In this document: in pieces, positions 44,110 to 56,231 of the stretch
How positions within the stretch are numbered: the first letter of the stretch is position 1
Layout of the letters: every line of letters starts with the position of its first letter
Origin: Edaphochlamys debaryana
Taxonomy: Eukaryota > Chlorophyta > Chlorophyceae > Chlamydomonadales
DNA length: 64,000 nucleotides
Reading direction: 5' to 3'
Assembly: GCA_016858145.1 (NCBI GenBank)
Contig: JAEHOE010000106.1
Coordinates: 62,001 to 126,000, forward strand
Made by a program: the position numbers and the translations under genes
Notes under the pieces: generated by a model
Told to the model about the DNA's origin: nothing
The model's input: the letters and a program-made list of their open reading frames with translations, nothing else
Database searches by the model: none

Positions 44110-45976
44110 TGGCTTCTGAGGTTGTGGATATTGACTGAGGGTAGGTGGGGAGCAGCAGGGGCGACGATGACTCGGACGACAGCAATGACGACTGAATGGC
44201 AGGCGGGGAGCTGCGGCTAAGGGGCGTATGAAGACTGGGGAGGGGGGGAGTAAGGCGCAGGGGCAGGGAAGGAACGGCAGCAGCCGGACTGCGGTTCGTG
44301 CCCTGAGCTTTTAGGCGCGGTAATAATCCTGTTGTGTTGCTGCAACATGAGATCAGGGGCCTGGAGGGCTGGGGGGCGGGGCGGGCTGCGGTCTGGCCCA
44401 CTTCAATTTGGCGTGGCGGACGTGTACCGGTATCTTGGTATGGCGTGGGTTGCCTGTGTTGAGCGGTGCCTATCACCGTAGCATGGTTGGCGGAAGGGTC
44501 TACAGGCGTCATCGATCCCAGGGAGTCGGGACAGGTCTTATGGAAGGCGTGACCGGACTCGGGGGGCATCCAGCGGATGTGCCAGGATGTGCTCGTGTGT
44601 ACTGCGTGCACTGTCTTATCGTCGTTTGCGCGATGTCGTGTGACCTGCCGTAGTGCCGTTTGCCCGATGTCTATGAACCTGTGCTGCGGTAGGAGGACAT
44701 CTGTGTTGCGGTAGGAGGACATTAGTGTAAGTGCGCCGGTGGGAAGTCTCGGCGCTGTGGTGCGTGCTGGCCGCGGCGCAGGGCGTCTGCTCGGGGCTGG
44801 GCCAGCCACGGATGACACCTACCCGCGTGACGGCGTTCATGGTCAGCATGTCTTAGCGAGGGCACAGCAGCGCACAGCGCAGGGGCCGGACGGCGAGCCT
44901 GGGCTGGGCGCTGCGGACCCGGGCCTGCGACCACCCACCGAAGTGCTGCGGCTACGTCGACGCGTTCAGCTGCACCCCCCTTCGTCGTCCGGACTACGCT
45001 GCACGGCTCCTGCGAGCACAGAACCTCCCGAAGTTCTGCGACATCGAAGTTGGCGTGTCGACATCGACAGATCGGGCCCTGACCCCAACTCCCAACCACC
45101 GATGGCACCCCCGAAGCGTGGGTACGTGAATGGCCAAGTCCCCTCTCTCCCCCTTTCAGGACTTACCATCAGAAGCGATCGACCAGGTGTGCCCGTGTGC
45201 CCAGGAGTTGCTGCTGAAAGTTCAAGTGAACAGTTGCAGCAGCCACAGTTGGGGGCGCTTACCCGGCGGGGGGGAAGTCAGGTTGACGGATTGACATAAA
45301 CCCGTCTCCCTGGTCCCTGCGACCAATGCGACGCCACGACTCCGCGGCTCTACGCCCCGTTGTTTATAATAATCGCTGGTCCCTGCCCTGCGCCCCCCCC
45401 GCCCCCCACATGCACCCCGCCTCCGCACACTCAGCCAGTCCACATCGGCGGCGGCCTGTTGCGCCCCATCGGCTGGCTCGAACAGATGGTCGACAAAAGG
45501 GCACACGCAACGCCCCGCGAGTGCACCATGCATGGAAGCCCGCCCCGGCCTTCATGCTACCAGCCCGCCCATCGCATACACGCCCACCCAGCCAAGCCGC
45601 CGCGGGCAGAAACCTCAATCACGTGATTCTTCGCGCAGTGCCACCCAGCACGCACACGCCATGCACACAACAATCTTCAACCAGCCGCACCACCTCACCG
45701 CAGGCAGGAATCCCCAAGCACCTCTCTTATCGCGCCCAAGACAGTGCTTCTTGAGTAAGGATAACAGCTACATACGGACTCGCTATGTACTTGACATGCT
45801 GCAAAAGTGAAGCCTGTCCCGCCAATACTACGCGCTGACAAGGAACGCAGTGCACAGGCAGGTGCTAGCTTCTGCTCTGCTCGCGCCTTCATTCGTTCCG
45901 CCTTACGGGCCTGGCCCCAGGCCCCAGGTCTCGCCGGTATCGGCCATGCCGTGAGGGCCTAGTGCCTGGCACACAG
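44110..45976. other. Convergent intergenic region, MED4 / FMO 3' ends
   Basis: Holds the 3' UTRs of two converging genes. A MED4 poly(A) signal candidate lies at 44725-44729. No TGTAA was found on the minus strand for the FMO gene. Small features: an echo of the MED4 acidic tail at 44160-44194, a 22 bp direct repeat (TGCGGTAGGAGGACAT core) at about 44680-44720, and a palindromic AATCACGTGATT near 45616. I see no further coding gene. Confidence 0.6.
44725..44729 (+). terminator. MED4 poly(A) signal candidate (TGTAA)
   Basis: First TGTAA behind the MED4 stop, giving a 3' UTR of about 0.63 kb, normal for this type of alga. Confidence 0.5.
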
Positions 45977-48900
45977 TCATGGTGCTCTGGTACGGCACGA
46001 GGGCACGTAGCGGACCCCGCTCGAAGAGGTAGCGGCCGATCCAGACGCCTTCAGCGGCAGTACGGCAGATGCCGGATCTTGATCCGATCCGTCGTTGTCT
46101 ATGCCGCCGCCCGCGTGAGCGCCCGCCCGCCATTGCCCTGGCTGCTGTTGTTGGTGGTGGATGTAGTGTGACTGATGCTGATGCTGTTGTACGGCATGGA
46201 GCGGCACGGCACCTTGCGTTTCGGGGTCGCACGGGGAGCTATGTTGGTGGTGGGCCTGCGGTCGATGTGAGTGCTGCTCTTGTGGCGGCGGCGCTGGCAG
46301 GGGTGGCGGCGGGTGCGGCGCTGGTGACGTCACCGTCAGGTGTTGCGGCGGCGGCGGCGTCGACACGACAGAGCTCAACGCCGGTGAGGAGGCGCTCCCA
46401 GCGCCACAGTACGACCACACCATGCCAATCCCTGGCGGCGGTACAATCGTACTGCATGACGGCGTGTAGCTGACGCCACTCGACGAAGCCACGGATGTCG
46501 TACGCCCAGGCGGGTTGCCGTACGTCCCGTGGGTGACGCGGTTTCCGCCAGGAGTAATGGCCGAAGCGGCAACGGGTACGTGCGCGGCCGTGGACTCGCA
46601 AGCCGCGGCGGCGGTGGCACCGCACAACGCTTGGTGTACGGCCGGCGACGGCGGAACAGGAAGCATGAGATCGCCTACGAAGAGGTCGGTTATGGATCCT
46701 CCTGCAAGACAGCTGCCCGTGAGCAGCTGCTGGGGCACTGTACGGCAAGGGCTCCCCGACGGCCGTACGGCAGAAGGCGGCGGCGGCGCCAGCTTCGTAG
46801 CCTCTCGGCTAGTCTTCAGCGGCGGCGGCAGCGTCTTCAGCCTGGCGGCGGCGGCGGCTTTCTCCTCAGGGCCGGCGGGCGCAACGGCAGCGGCGGCGGC
46901 AGCAGCACCGCCACGTAGCCGCGGTTGCATGGCGGCGGAAGGGGCAGCGGCAGGCCGGCCGCCGCCGCCAATGTCCCTGCCGGCAGCGGCCGCCGCCTGC
47001 GCCGCCATCGCCTCCTCCACGTGCTTGGGGGGCAGCAACCGGTAGCTCAACTGCCCAACCGCCGGAGAGGAGGCCTCCATACGGCTGCTCGTCACGTCGT
47101 TCTGCGGTGTGCACAACGTTTGGAAAGGCAGGGTTTGTTTAACCTAGCAGGGCATGGTGCACCCCGGGCACTCGCGGGGCGGTGCCTCGGGGAGGTCGCT
47201 GCGGGCATGGGGGCGCAGGTCGCGGTGAGGAGCCCCACACAACCCCCGTCCACCCCCTCCACCTAGCAGCCTCAGCCTCAGCCTCAGCCTCAGCCGTTGG
47301 AAAGGTCGCGGCCCCACCCCGCCGCACCGCCCGTCCGCCCCCACACAACCCCCGTCCACCCCCTCCACCCCCGGTCCACCCCCACGTCGACCCCAACCCC
47401 AACCCCCTTCGTACCCCCGCCTTTCATGCCCCAAAACGCCGCCTCAGCTGTCCGAACTGAACTGAACCCCACTGAACTCGAGAACGAATCGCGTTCTGCG
47501 AGAAACTTGACGAAGGCAGACCCCGCCCGAACGGTCCGGGAGCCCCGGCCCCGCTTGGTCCCCCGTTACGCCTCCACGTGACTCACATCCTCGCACACCC
47601 ACACCCGCCCTCTGGCCGCCCTCACATTGCTGTCACCCCCATCCCTCCCCCTGTCAGCACCACCCTTCCCCATCCCCTCACCTGCGCGACATCCTTCCGA
47701 CGGCTGCGCAGGCCCGCCGCAAAGGACGACACCACCTGCCGAAGCCGGCGGCCGGGGCTGTCCGCAGCACGAGTACCCGAAGTGACCGCCGAGCTCCCGC
47801 TCCGTCCCATAATCAGGTACTCGCCGCTGACGCCCGCCGCACTGGCGCCGGCGGCGCCGCCGCCGCCAATTCCGCCGCCGCCGGGTTGGGTCATGCCGGC
47901 CCATGCCGCCGAGAAAGACAGGTCTGCATCCTGCGAAGCGCCGCCTCCTGCCGCCGCCATTCCGGCGTGCTTGTGCCAAGCGGCGTCCAGGCTGTGGCGG
48001 TTGGAGGCGGCGCCGCCCTTACGGGTGCAGCGGTTGGTGACGGCGGTTGGGCCGCTGTTCACACCAGCGCTCGCACTGGCGGCGGCGGCGGCGGCGGCGG
48101 CGGTGCTGTTGGTGGACTCCAAGGTGCGAGCCCAGGACGCTGACGGTTGGCTTGAGCTGATTCCGTTGGCGGTTGACTGCCGTACGGCGCAAGCGGTGGT
48201 CGAGCGACCGTTCAGATCTTCGGCCCTGTCCACGTCGGCCTGCAGCGTGCTGTACGACGGCACGTGCGTACGGCGGTACGCCTGCATGGCGGGCGGCAGC
48301 GCGTCCAGGCTGTACAGCGTGTCCTGCTCGTTGTACTCGTCGTACTCGCCATGCTCGGGCATGCCGTACGATAGCTCGTCCACGGCGTCGCCGCGCCGCC
48401 GCCGGGGAACCACATGCTGCTGGGGTGAGTGTTGCGGCTGCGACACGTGCGGCGCCTGTACAGCCTCTGCCAGCGGCGGAGGCACGGCTAGAAACCGCGG
48501 CGGCGGACACGTCTGCCCCTGTGACGGCGTTGCGAATGGCATTGGCAACGGCGACGGCGGCGGCTGCGAAGGCACGGGGCCAGAAGCGCTGGCGGGGGCG
48601 GTGACGGCAGCCGCCGCCGCCGGCGAGCAGACGAGCAGGCAGCTGGAATCTCCCCAAGAGGATGGGCCGGCAGCCGCCGCCAGCAGCGCCGCCGGGCTCT
48701 TGGGCATTGCGGGCGAGCTGCCGGGCACGGCGCCCTTAGTCATGTACCCGGAAGACGAAGGGCCGCCGCTGGGGCCTGCGGAACTTGAAAAGCCAGCGGC
48801 GCCCAGTGTGGCGGCCGACGGCCGCTGACTAAGCACCCACGTGGCCCTTGAGCTACCGTTGGCGCCGCCGGCGCTGGGCTGCTGCCACGTCACCGCCGCT

Positions 48901-51900
48901 GAGGCGCCGCCAGCCGAGCAGCTCGCTGTTGCCAGTGCGCCGCCGCCGATGGCGGCTGTAACCGCCGTGGTGGTTGCCGTACCCCGCCAGCCGTCATCCG
49001 CTGCCGCGTCGCACATCGCCGCCGCCGCCGCCGCCGCCGCAGTGGCGCCATATGAAGATGTTTGGCCCTGCAGCCGTGCCGCTGCCGCCGCCTCCGCCGG
49101 TGTCGTGACGTCGGCCGGCGTCAGTCCGCCGTTGCGGACGCCCGTCGCGGCTGACGCCGCCGCGACCGCCGCCGCCGCCTTCGCCGCGGTGTGGCTGTAC
49201 AGCTGCTCGTACAGATCGCCGTAATCTGCTGCCGTGTACGGCTGCAGGCACTCCGCCAGGGGACGGGCAAAGGAGGCGTGCTTGCGGTGTGTGTGGAGGC
49301 CCATGTCCCGGAGGAGCTGGTCGTGGTAGCACTGTGAGGGGGGGGGGAGGCAAGAGGGCAGGGGGGGTCAGACAGGGCCAGACAGGACAGGAGAGGGGGT
49401 GGATGGGAGGGTGCACAAGGGAGGGAGGCCCATGTCCTTCAGGAGCGAGCTGGTCGTGAGAGAGACAAGAAAGGGAAGGGGCGGGAAGAGGAGGTGGGAA
49501 GGGGCCAAAGTCACTGAGGAGTTGGTCGTGGTAGCCCTGGGGGAGAGGAGGGAGAAAGGGGGGAGGCAAGAGGGAAAGGGGGGGATCCAGGATCAGAAAG
49601 ATCCCGCGGGTGGCAAAGGCAAACGGCGGCCCTGTTGCCGTACACAAACTGCCGTACCTGCATGTACAGCATGACGCTGCTGCCCCGCAGCTTGTGGGGG
49701 GGCATGGTACGCCGCCGCCACGCCTTCTGCGCGCACCAAGGCACGGAAAGGGCCGCTTGAGGAATTTGGAACCCCGCAAGAAGCTTGAGCGGTGCGTTCG
49801 GTTGTGCGGCCATGGTCCGCCCCGTGCAGAACATGTGACTACCTCGAAACACGTGACTGCCGTACCTGCGAGGCCACGTCAGCAGCCATGGCCTCGGGCA
49901 CGGGCAGGTGTACGGCGCCCGCCAGCGCCGCCGCCAGCCACTCCGCCTGCAGTGCCGAGGTGAGGATGTTGTTGAAGGTGGAGACCTGACAGGGGGGCGA
50001 CAGGCGGGGACGAAGGAAGTTACAGGGAAAGGGGGTGGAGCGCGAGGGTTGGTGAGTGACATGGGAGGGCTGGGGTGGAGCTTCTGGGGGCGGCACCGGT
50101 TGGCAGAATGGCGTAGAGTCCAAGCCCTGAAGGCAGAGAGGGTACGCAGGACCCCCGGCCCCGCGCCTTCCCCTGCTCCTCCGTCTCCGTCTCCCTTCCC
50201 CACAACCCCCGCACCATCCCTCCTTCACCCCTGCCGCCCCCCCACCTCTGCCCCCACGAAGGCCAGCCCCGGCAGCCCAGGTGCCATCATGTGGCGGTAC
50301 AGGTACACGCCGTCGTGCTCCTGAAGATGGTGTGTTTGAGGGGGCGGAAGTGGTGAAGGAAGGAGGTGATCAAACTAAGCTTGAACGAGTGCGGAAGGGG
50401 GAATTGGGCAGCCTTTAGCGGGGAAGCGTATTGATTGTCTGGGGACATCCTCGAAAGCGCCAGGTGATGACAAGAGTGCTGACAATACGGCATGGAGTGG
50501 CCAGACCCGTATGCCGTACTCACCACGTGAAGAGCCTCCCGTACGTCCGGCTCGAGGAAGGTGTACTGGTTGGAGTAGCCCGTGGCGTACTGCAGTGGAC
50601 GAAAATGAACGGCACACGACAGGTCAGGCGAGGGAGCAGCGAGGAGGCTACGGAGAGCTCTGAGGGTGATCACGGGTCAAGATGACCTCCCACTCCAGCC
50701 CCCTCACCAGGACGATGTCAGGGTGCAGCTCCGTACCGTCCCGCAGTACGGCAGATACGGGGGTAAACCGATCGACCTCGCCTGAAGGGTTTTGAAGTAA
50801 GTGAACGAAGTGGTAAGGACGAGAGGCGGCGTGGGGCGAGGAGCTTGGAGGTGGCGCCTGAAGGAGGGACCATGGGCCCCTGGAGCGCCCTTCACCCGCC
50901 CCTACATCAGCCTACATCCAACCTTTTGTCCCGGCAAAGTTTCCTTACACCTGCGCCGCCGTTACCTCGGCATGGTGGAAGCATGAGATCGCGAACACCG
51001 CGTGACAGCTGGTGAACACCCAACCCATCCCTGCCTCTACCCTACCAGTCTGCATCCAAGCAGCCACCTTGGGATTGTGGACCCCCTTTCCCTCCCGTGC
51101 CCGCCCATCTCAACACCCCCCCCCTGGCCCCACCCCCGGAATCCTGGCAAGACACGCACCCTGTACGACAGCAACCTTGGGGTTGTGGATGATGTCGGGC
51201 CACTTGGCCGCATCCAGCACCTGGCCCGAGTACCAGATGTCCTGACAGGGGGGGACAGGGATGGGGGGGAGGGAGGAAAGAGGAGCGGGTGGGGGCAAGG
51301 GAAGGGGGAGGCCGCTAGGGAAGTAGGTAGGGGCAAGGGAAAGGGGTCATGTCAAGGGAAGGGGGAGGAGGCAAGGGAAGGGGGGTGGGGGCGGACCAGA
51401 GGAGGGGCACTGCGCTGTCCTCACCATCACGGCACCCACCCAATGACGCGCATGCCCCCACCATGCCCCACACCGCGGGGCCCAGGGGCCCAGGCCCATC
51501 GGGCCCAGAGGCCCAGTGGGCTCACCAAGGGTCCACCAGGGGCCCACCTGGAAGATGGGTCGGTCGGGTCGGCCCAGGGTCTTGCGCACTCTCAGGGCCC
51601 GATTGACCCTGGACATGAAGCGTGCCCAGAAGGCCTGCGGGGGGCGGTAGCGTGGTGTTGGGCGAGCCAGTAACACCACCGCGACTTTCGTGTGGCCCCG
51701 CTTTGGTGTGGCCCCGCGGATGGTTGGTGGCTTTGTTGCGTGCCTGGACGCCCCCGCCCGCACCAGCCTGTGTGACGCCTCTCGTGCGCGCGGCGTGAGT
51801 AGCCAGTGGCCAGTGGCAAGCACAGCACCCCTCCGGCCCCCGCTCCACTCCTCCATTCCCTTTTCCGACCCCAACACCAGCCCCAGCTCCCCTTGCCTTG

Positions 51901-54900
51901 CGCACGGGCGTCAGCAGCGCCGCCGCCCCTCTCCCCCTCCTCCCTTGCATGCCCCTCTTCCCCTTTCCCCTACCCGGCCCCTACCCCCCCTTGCTACCCC
52001 CTCCCCCCTCTCCCCCTTGCCTTGCGCACGGGCGTCAGCAGCGCCGCCGCCCCTCTCCCCCTCCTCCCTTGCATGCCCCTCTTCCCCTTTCCCCTACCCG
52101 GCCCCTACCCCCCCTTGCTACCCCCTCCCCCTCTCCCCCTTGCCTTGCGCACGGGCGTCAGCAGCGCCGCCGCCCCTCTCCCCCTCCTCCCTTGCATGCC
52201 CCTCTTCCCCTTTCCCCTACCCGGCCCCTACCCCCCTTGCTACCCCCTCCCCCTCTCCCCCTTGCCTTGCGCACGGGCGTCAGCAGCGCCGCCGCCCCTC
52301 TCCCCCTCCTCCCTTGCATGCCCCTCTTCCCCTTTCCCCTACCCGGCCCCTACCCCCCCTTGCTACCCCCTCCCCCTCTCCCCCTTGCCTTGCGCACGGG
52401 CGTCAGCAGCGCCGCCGCCCCTCTCCCCCTCCTCCCTTGCATGCCCCTCTTCCCCTTTCCCCTACCCGGCCCCTACCCCCCCTTGCTACCCCCTACCCCC
52501 TCCCCTCTCCCCCTTGCCTTGCGCACGGGCGTCAGCAGCGCCGCCGCCCCTCTCCCCCTCCTCCCTTGCATGCCCCTCTTCCCCTTTCCCCTACCCGGCC
52601 CCTACCCCCCCTTGCTACCCCCCTCCCCCTCTCCCCCTTGCCTTGCGCACGGGCGTCAGCAGCGCCGCCGCCCCTCTCCCCCTCCTCCCTTGCATGCCCC
52701 TCTTCCCCTTTCCCCTACCCGGCCCCTACCCCCCCCCTTGCTACCCCCTCCCCCTCTCCCCCTCTCCCCTTGCCTTGCGCACGGGCGTCAGCAGCGCCGC
52801 CGCCCCTCTCCCCCTCCTCCCTTGCATGCCCCTCTTCCCCTTTCCCCTACCCGGCCCCTACCCCCCCTTGCTACCCCCCTCCCCCTCTCCCCCTTGCCTT
52901 GCGCACGGGCGTCAGCAGCGCCGCCGCCCCTCTCCCCCTCCTCCCTTGCATGCCCCTCTTCCCCTTTCCCGTACCCGGCCCCTACCCCCCCTTGCTACCC
53001 CCTCCCCCTCTCCCCCTTGCCTTGCGCACGGGCGTCAGCAGCGCCGCCGCCGCGCGCGCCCCCGGGCCCGCGTCATAAAACGCTGGCAGCAGTGCGGTGG
53101 AGGCGAGGCGCGTGTGGGCGAGGGAGGTGATGGACACGGGGCCCACGCGCCGGGGCAGGGGCCAGTGGGGCTGCGGAGGCGGGTGTTGGGGGAGGGGGTT
53201 AAGAGGGAGCTTGGAACGTAGTGGCTTGGCGTGCGATCGGTGGTGGCCGTGGCTGTCGGTTGTGGCCGACTCTCTGTGCACGGCGTACGGCACAAAACGA
53301 GCCATGACTCACCCTGCGGTACAGCAGCGTTACGGCGGTAGCCTTGGATGTGGCGGTGAGCTCTGTGACGATGTCGGCCGCGGTCTTGCCGGCTCCCACC
53401 TGAGGGGGGGAGGAGGGGGGGAGGACGGAGGAGGCGGGAGGGGAGGTCGGGGTTGGGCGGGGAGCAGGCGCAAGAGCCGCAGGCTGCCCATGCATCCACA
53501 ATGCGGTTCCTGAAAACACCCATGGCGAGCAGCCCCTCACACCCCAATGGCCGCCCCACCACGAGCACCCTCTTGCCGGCCGCCACTCCCGCATCCGTGA
53601 AGTCGCGGGAGTGCACCTGCAGCCCCCGGTACAGCTCCTGGCCCTGTCAGGGGGAGGAGGGGGGGGAGGGAGGACACGTCATGGGGGACGGGGGGCGCAT
53701 CTCAGCAGGGGCTGAAGGCAAGAATGCGGAACCCCGAACGCCCCCTCCCAGCCCGTGCGCCCCTCACCGGGATGGAGGGGATGAAGGGCGTGGCGTGCAG
53801 CCCCGTGGCCAGTATGACGTACGACGCATCCAGCGTGAACTGCCGTCCCGTACTGCGGGTCAAGACACAGTTTATACTAGGTATCCGACGCAGAACCCTT
53901 TCCAATTGCATACCGCATATCGCTTGGTGTGCTTGAAGTATCCTGACTTGAGACGCCCCCAACTCCGACCCAACCTCTCCCCCAAATTGCAGATGCAATC
54001 TCCCCTTCTTCTTCTCCCCATCGCACCCCGCTCACCACATCTCCTCATACACCGCCGTCCACCCCTGGCCGAAGACCTCCCCCCCGGGCTGGGGAGGCGG
54101 AGCACCCCCCCGGCCCTTGCCGCCCTGGCCCTTGCCCTTAGCTCCATCGCCCCCCGCAGGCCCCTCCCCTGCAGCATCCCGCCTGCAGCCGGGGCCGGGC
54201 TGCGCTGCCGGCGGAGCCGGCGGCGGCGGTGCGGCGGCCGCCGCGCCAGCATCCCTCGAGTTGGCCGGCCCGGGCAGCCAGCCGGCTTCGGCGCCCGACG
54301 GCGGCGGCGGCGACCCCGAGGGCGCCAGCTTACGCGGGGTGCCCTGGCGGGAGCCCTGGCATGGGGCGCTGCCCACAAGGGATGCTGGGGCCGACGACGC
54401 CTCCCCCGAACATCCCGCCGACGCCAGACCCTCCGCCAGGCCGTCGCCGCTGATCCCACCGCCGCCGCCGCCGCCGGCCTCCCCAAAGTCACCGCCGCCA
54501 CCACTGGCCAAGTCGGTGCCGCCGTCGGCCTTCCAGCTTGCTGCGCCGGCGCCGCCACCGCCCACGCTGGCGCCGAGCGTACGGGCGATCTCCACCGTAC
54601 TGCTGCCCTCGTCTTCAACTGCCGCCGCCGCCGCGCCGTACCGTGCATTTCCCGTGCCCGTGGCGGTTGGCGTGCCCCTGCTGCCACGTGAGCCCATGCT
54701 GAGCAGCTCTCGCAGGCGGTTGGCTGAGCGCATCACGCGATCTCCCGTACTGTGCCCGCGGTTGGCGGGGACGCCGCAGCCCGCAGCCACGGGGCTGCCT
54801 TGCGCCGCCGCTACCCCTGACGGCGCCGCCGAGGCAGGGTTGACGGCGGACAGCCCCGACGCCGTACCCGTGTGATCGAGGACGCGGCCGGCGGCGGCGG

Positions 54901-56231
54901 CGGCGCCACTGTCGCCGGCGGCGGCAGCCGCGGCGGTGGCGGCGCCGCCGCCTCCACAGGCCGTTGGTATCGGCGGCGCAGCAGGCCCTGGCGGCGGCGG
55001 TTTACGCCTCAGGGTGACCAGGCGGCAGCTGAACAAGATGTGGCGGTACAGGCCGAAGTGGCGGGCGTACGACTGCACGTACTCCCGTACGGCCTCGCCC
55101 GAGGGGTACTCGGACAGCTCAGCCTTGCGCGGGATGGGGAACTCTGCGTGCACAGCGGGACGACGGGTGCAGAGGCAATTCTCGTCTGGCCGGCATTCTG
55201 GCAGCCTCTCTGCCTCGCTTGCAACTCCCACTCCAGCTCCAACTGCCACGGCCAACTCTCCCTTTCCCCTCCTCCCGCAGTCCGCCCGGGCCCCTGTCAT
55301 GCCCTCCGCTGGGCCCCACCCGGGAATTGGTACATCTCAAAGGGAACTGCGGGTCAGGAGGGACCAGGAAAGAGGGGGCGGGCACGGTAGATGAGCCCAG
55401 GACCGGACCTGGTTGCTGCCACATCCCAGCCACCCAGCTCAGCTCAGCAAACCAGGGTCCTCGACCAGACCCAAGGGCTTGGCAACGTGTACCGTATGAC
55501 AGGCCGCGCCACAACTCCTAGGCTCACGCAGCCCGGGTTGTGGGCTTCAAGTTCGAGGTAGAGCCAACCCTACAGAGAAAGGCCCCAGCAAACTGGCCGC
55601 CGGCACACGCACCCTGCAGCCCATAGCCCTGGTAGTTGCGGATCCACACGCCGCCCACATCCTCCGACTGCTCCAGCACCACCACCTGCATGGCAGCAAG
55701 AGGTCGGCGACGGTGACCCACCGAGGGAGGTGACTCCAGAGTTGTTAGCACCGCCGGTTCCCGGGGTGCTCTTGGGCCGGGCAGGGCCGGGCCGCAGGGT
55801 GTACTTGGGGGTGTGGGGGCGGGCCGACGCATTCTACACGGCGTCGACGCATTCTACATCCTCTGGGGTTCTAATGCGCTTAAAAGCAGAACCTGTCCTC
55901 TCCTATGTTTGGCTCGGGGCCGAGCTCATGATGATGACAAGGCATGGCGCAGCCGCGCGACTGCGGCTGCGACATACAACGACCTACACCAACCATAGCA
56001 TCTTGCGGCAGCAATTATGGGCTGGGCGATAGCGCAGAGTTCCGGTGAGAACTCTTCGGCTGTGTCGACCTTTTGACCTCCACTCATCCCCGCGCGCCAT
56101 CTACTCACTGACGTTCCCCGTCGGAGGAAGGCACGAGCTGCCTGCAGCCCAGCAACGCCCGCGCCCACAACCAGCACGGGCCCATCCTCGGCGGACGGCC
56201 TGTCGCCGAGCGTTGCTTCTGCTGTCACCAT
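45977..56231 (-). CDS. Flavin-containing monooxygenase with long insertion and C-terminal extension, 1,694 aa
   Basis: Seventeen exons: 56109-56231, 55613-55685, 55320-55346, 54036-55143, 53768-53852, 53560-53643, 53313-53399, 53021-53170, 51548-51634, 51160-51241, 50708-50781, 50524-50589, 50246-50320, 49866-49985, 49658-49726, 47682-49331, 45977-47101; all phases agree. Motifs: FAD-binding GAGVAG (23-28), GGVW (52-55), ATG in VILATGLHATPF (exon 5), YRGLQVHSRDF (FMO signature region), NADPH-site VVGAGKTA (about 500-507) and the FMO hallmark YATGY at 661-665. It should oxygenate a soft nucleophile or small substrate using NADPH and O2; substrate unknown. Two oddities: about 312 residues of Ala/Gly/Ser-rich sequence inserted at about 122-433 in exon 4, between LVTLRR and GWTAVY, and about 880 residues of Ala/Gly/Pro/Gln-rich sequence after the normal end near residue 810. 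The ATG at 56229-56231 is preferred over an upstream in-frame GTG. Confidence 0.87.
51897..53051 (-). repeat. Ten-copy minisatellite carrying exon end and GC donor (FMO intron 8)
   Basis: Ten tandem units of 122-132 bp; the conserved CTTGCGCACGGGCG core starts at 51897, 52021, 52144, 52266, 52389, 52518, 52642, 52774, 52898 and 53021. The rightmost core is the true end of FMO exon 8, read on minus as CTGACGCCCGTGCGCAAG then gcaagg. Each of the other nine units repeats about 30 bp of that exon end with the same GC donor, followed by pyrimidine-rich + strand filler with length changes in the C runs. The array makes up most of a 1.39 kb intron (51635-53020). Confidence 0.95.
53015..53030 (-). 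other. GC-AG intron donor of FMO exon 8
   Basis: Exon 8 ends GTGCGCAAG followed by gcaagg, again the strong context seen with GC donors. Splicing to 51634 keeps phase 0 and matches the FMO fold order. Confidence 0.7.

Noticed and set aside
50940..51000. Extra FMO exon between exons 10 and 11
   Set aside because: Splice-like sites exist, but exon 10 joins exon 11 directly in phase and gives the canonical FMO order (NPKVAVVQG then EVDRFTPV), with no room for an insert.
51897..53051. Possible CRISPR-like array
   Set aside because: Units are nearly identical throughout, with no unique spacers, in a eukaryotic intron.
51690..53221. Three overlapping plus-strand open frames with 40-residue repeats through the minisatellite
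   Set aside because: Stop-free because the unit is pyrimidine-rich on this strand. All three frames are open, unit lengths are not multiples of three, and the FMO gene on the other strand accounts for the locus.
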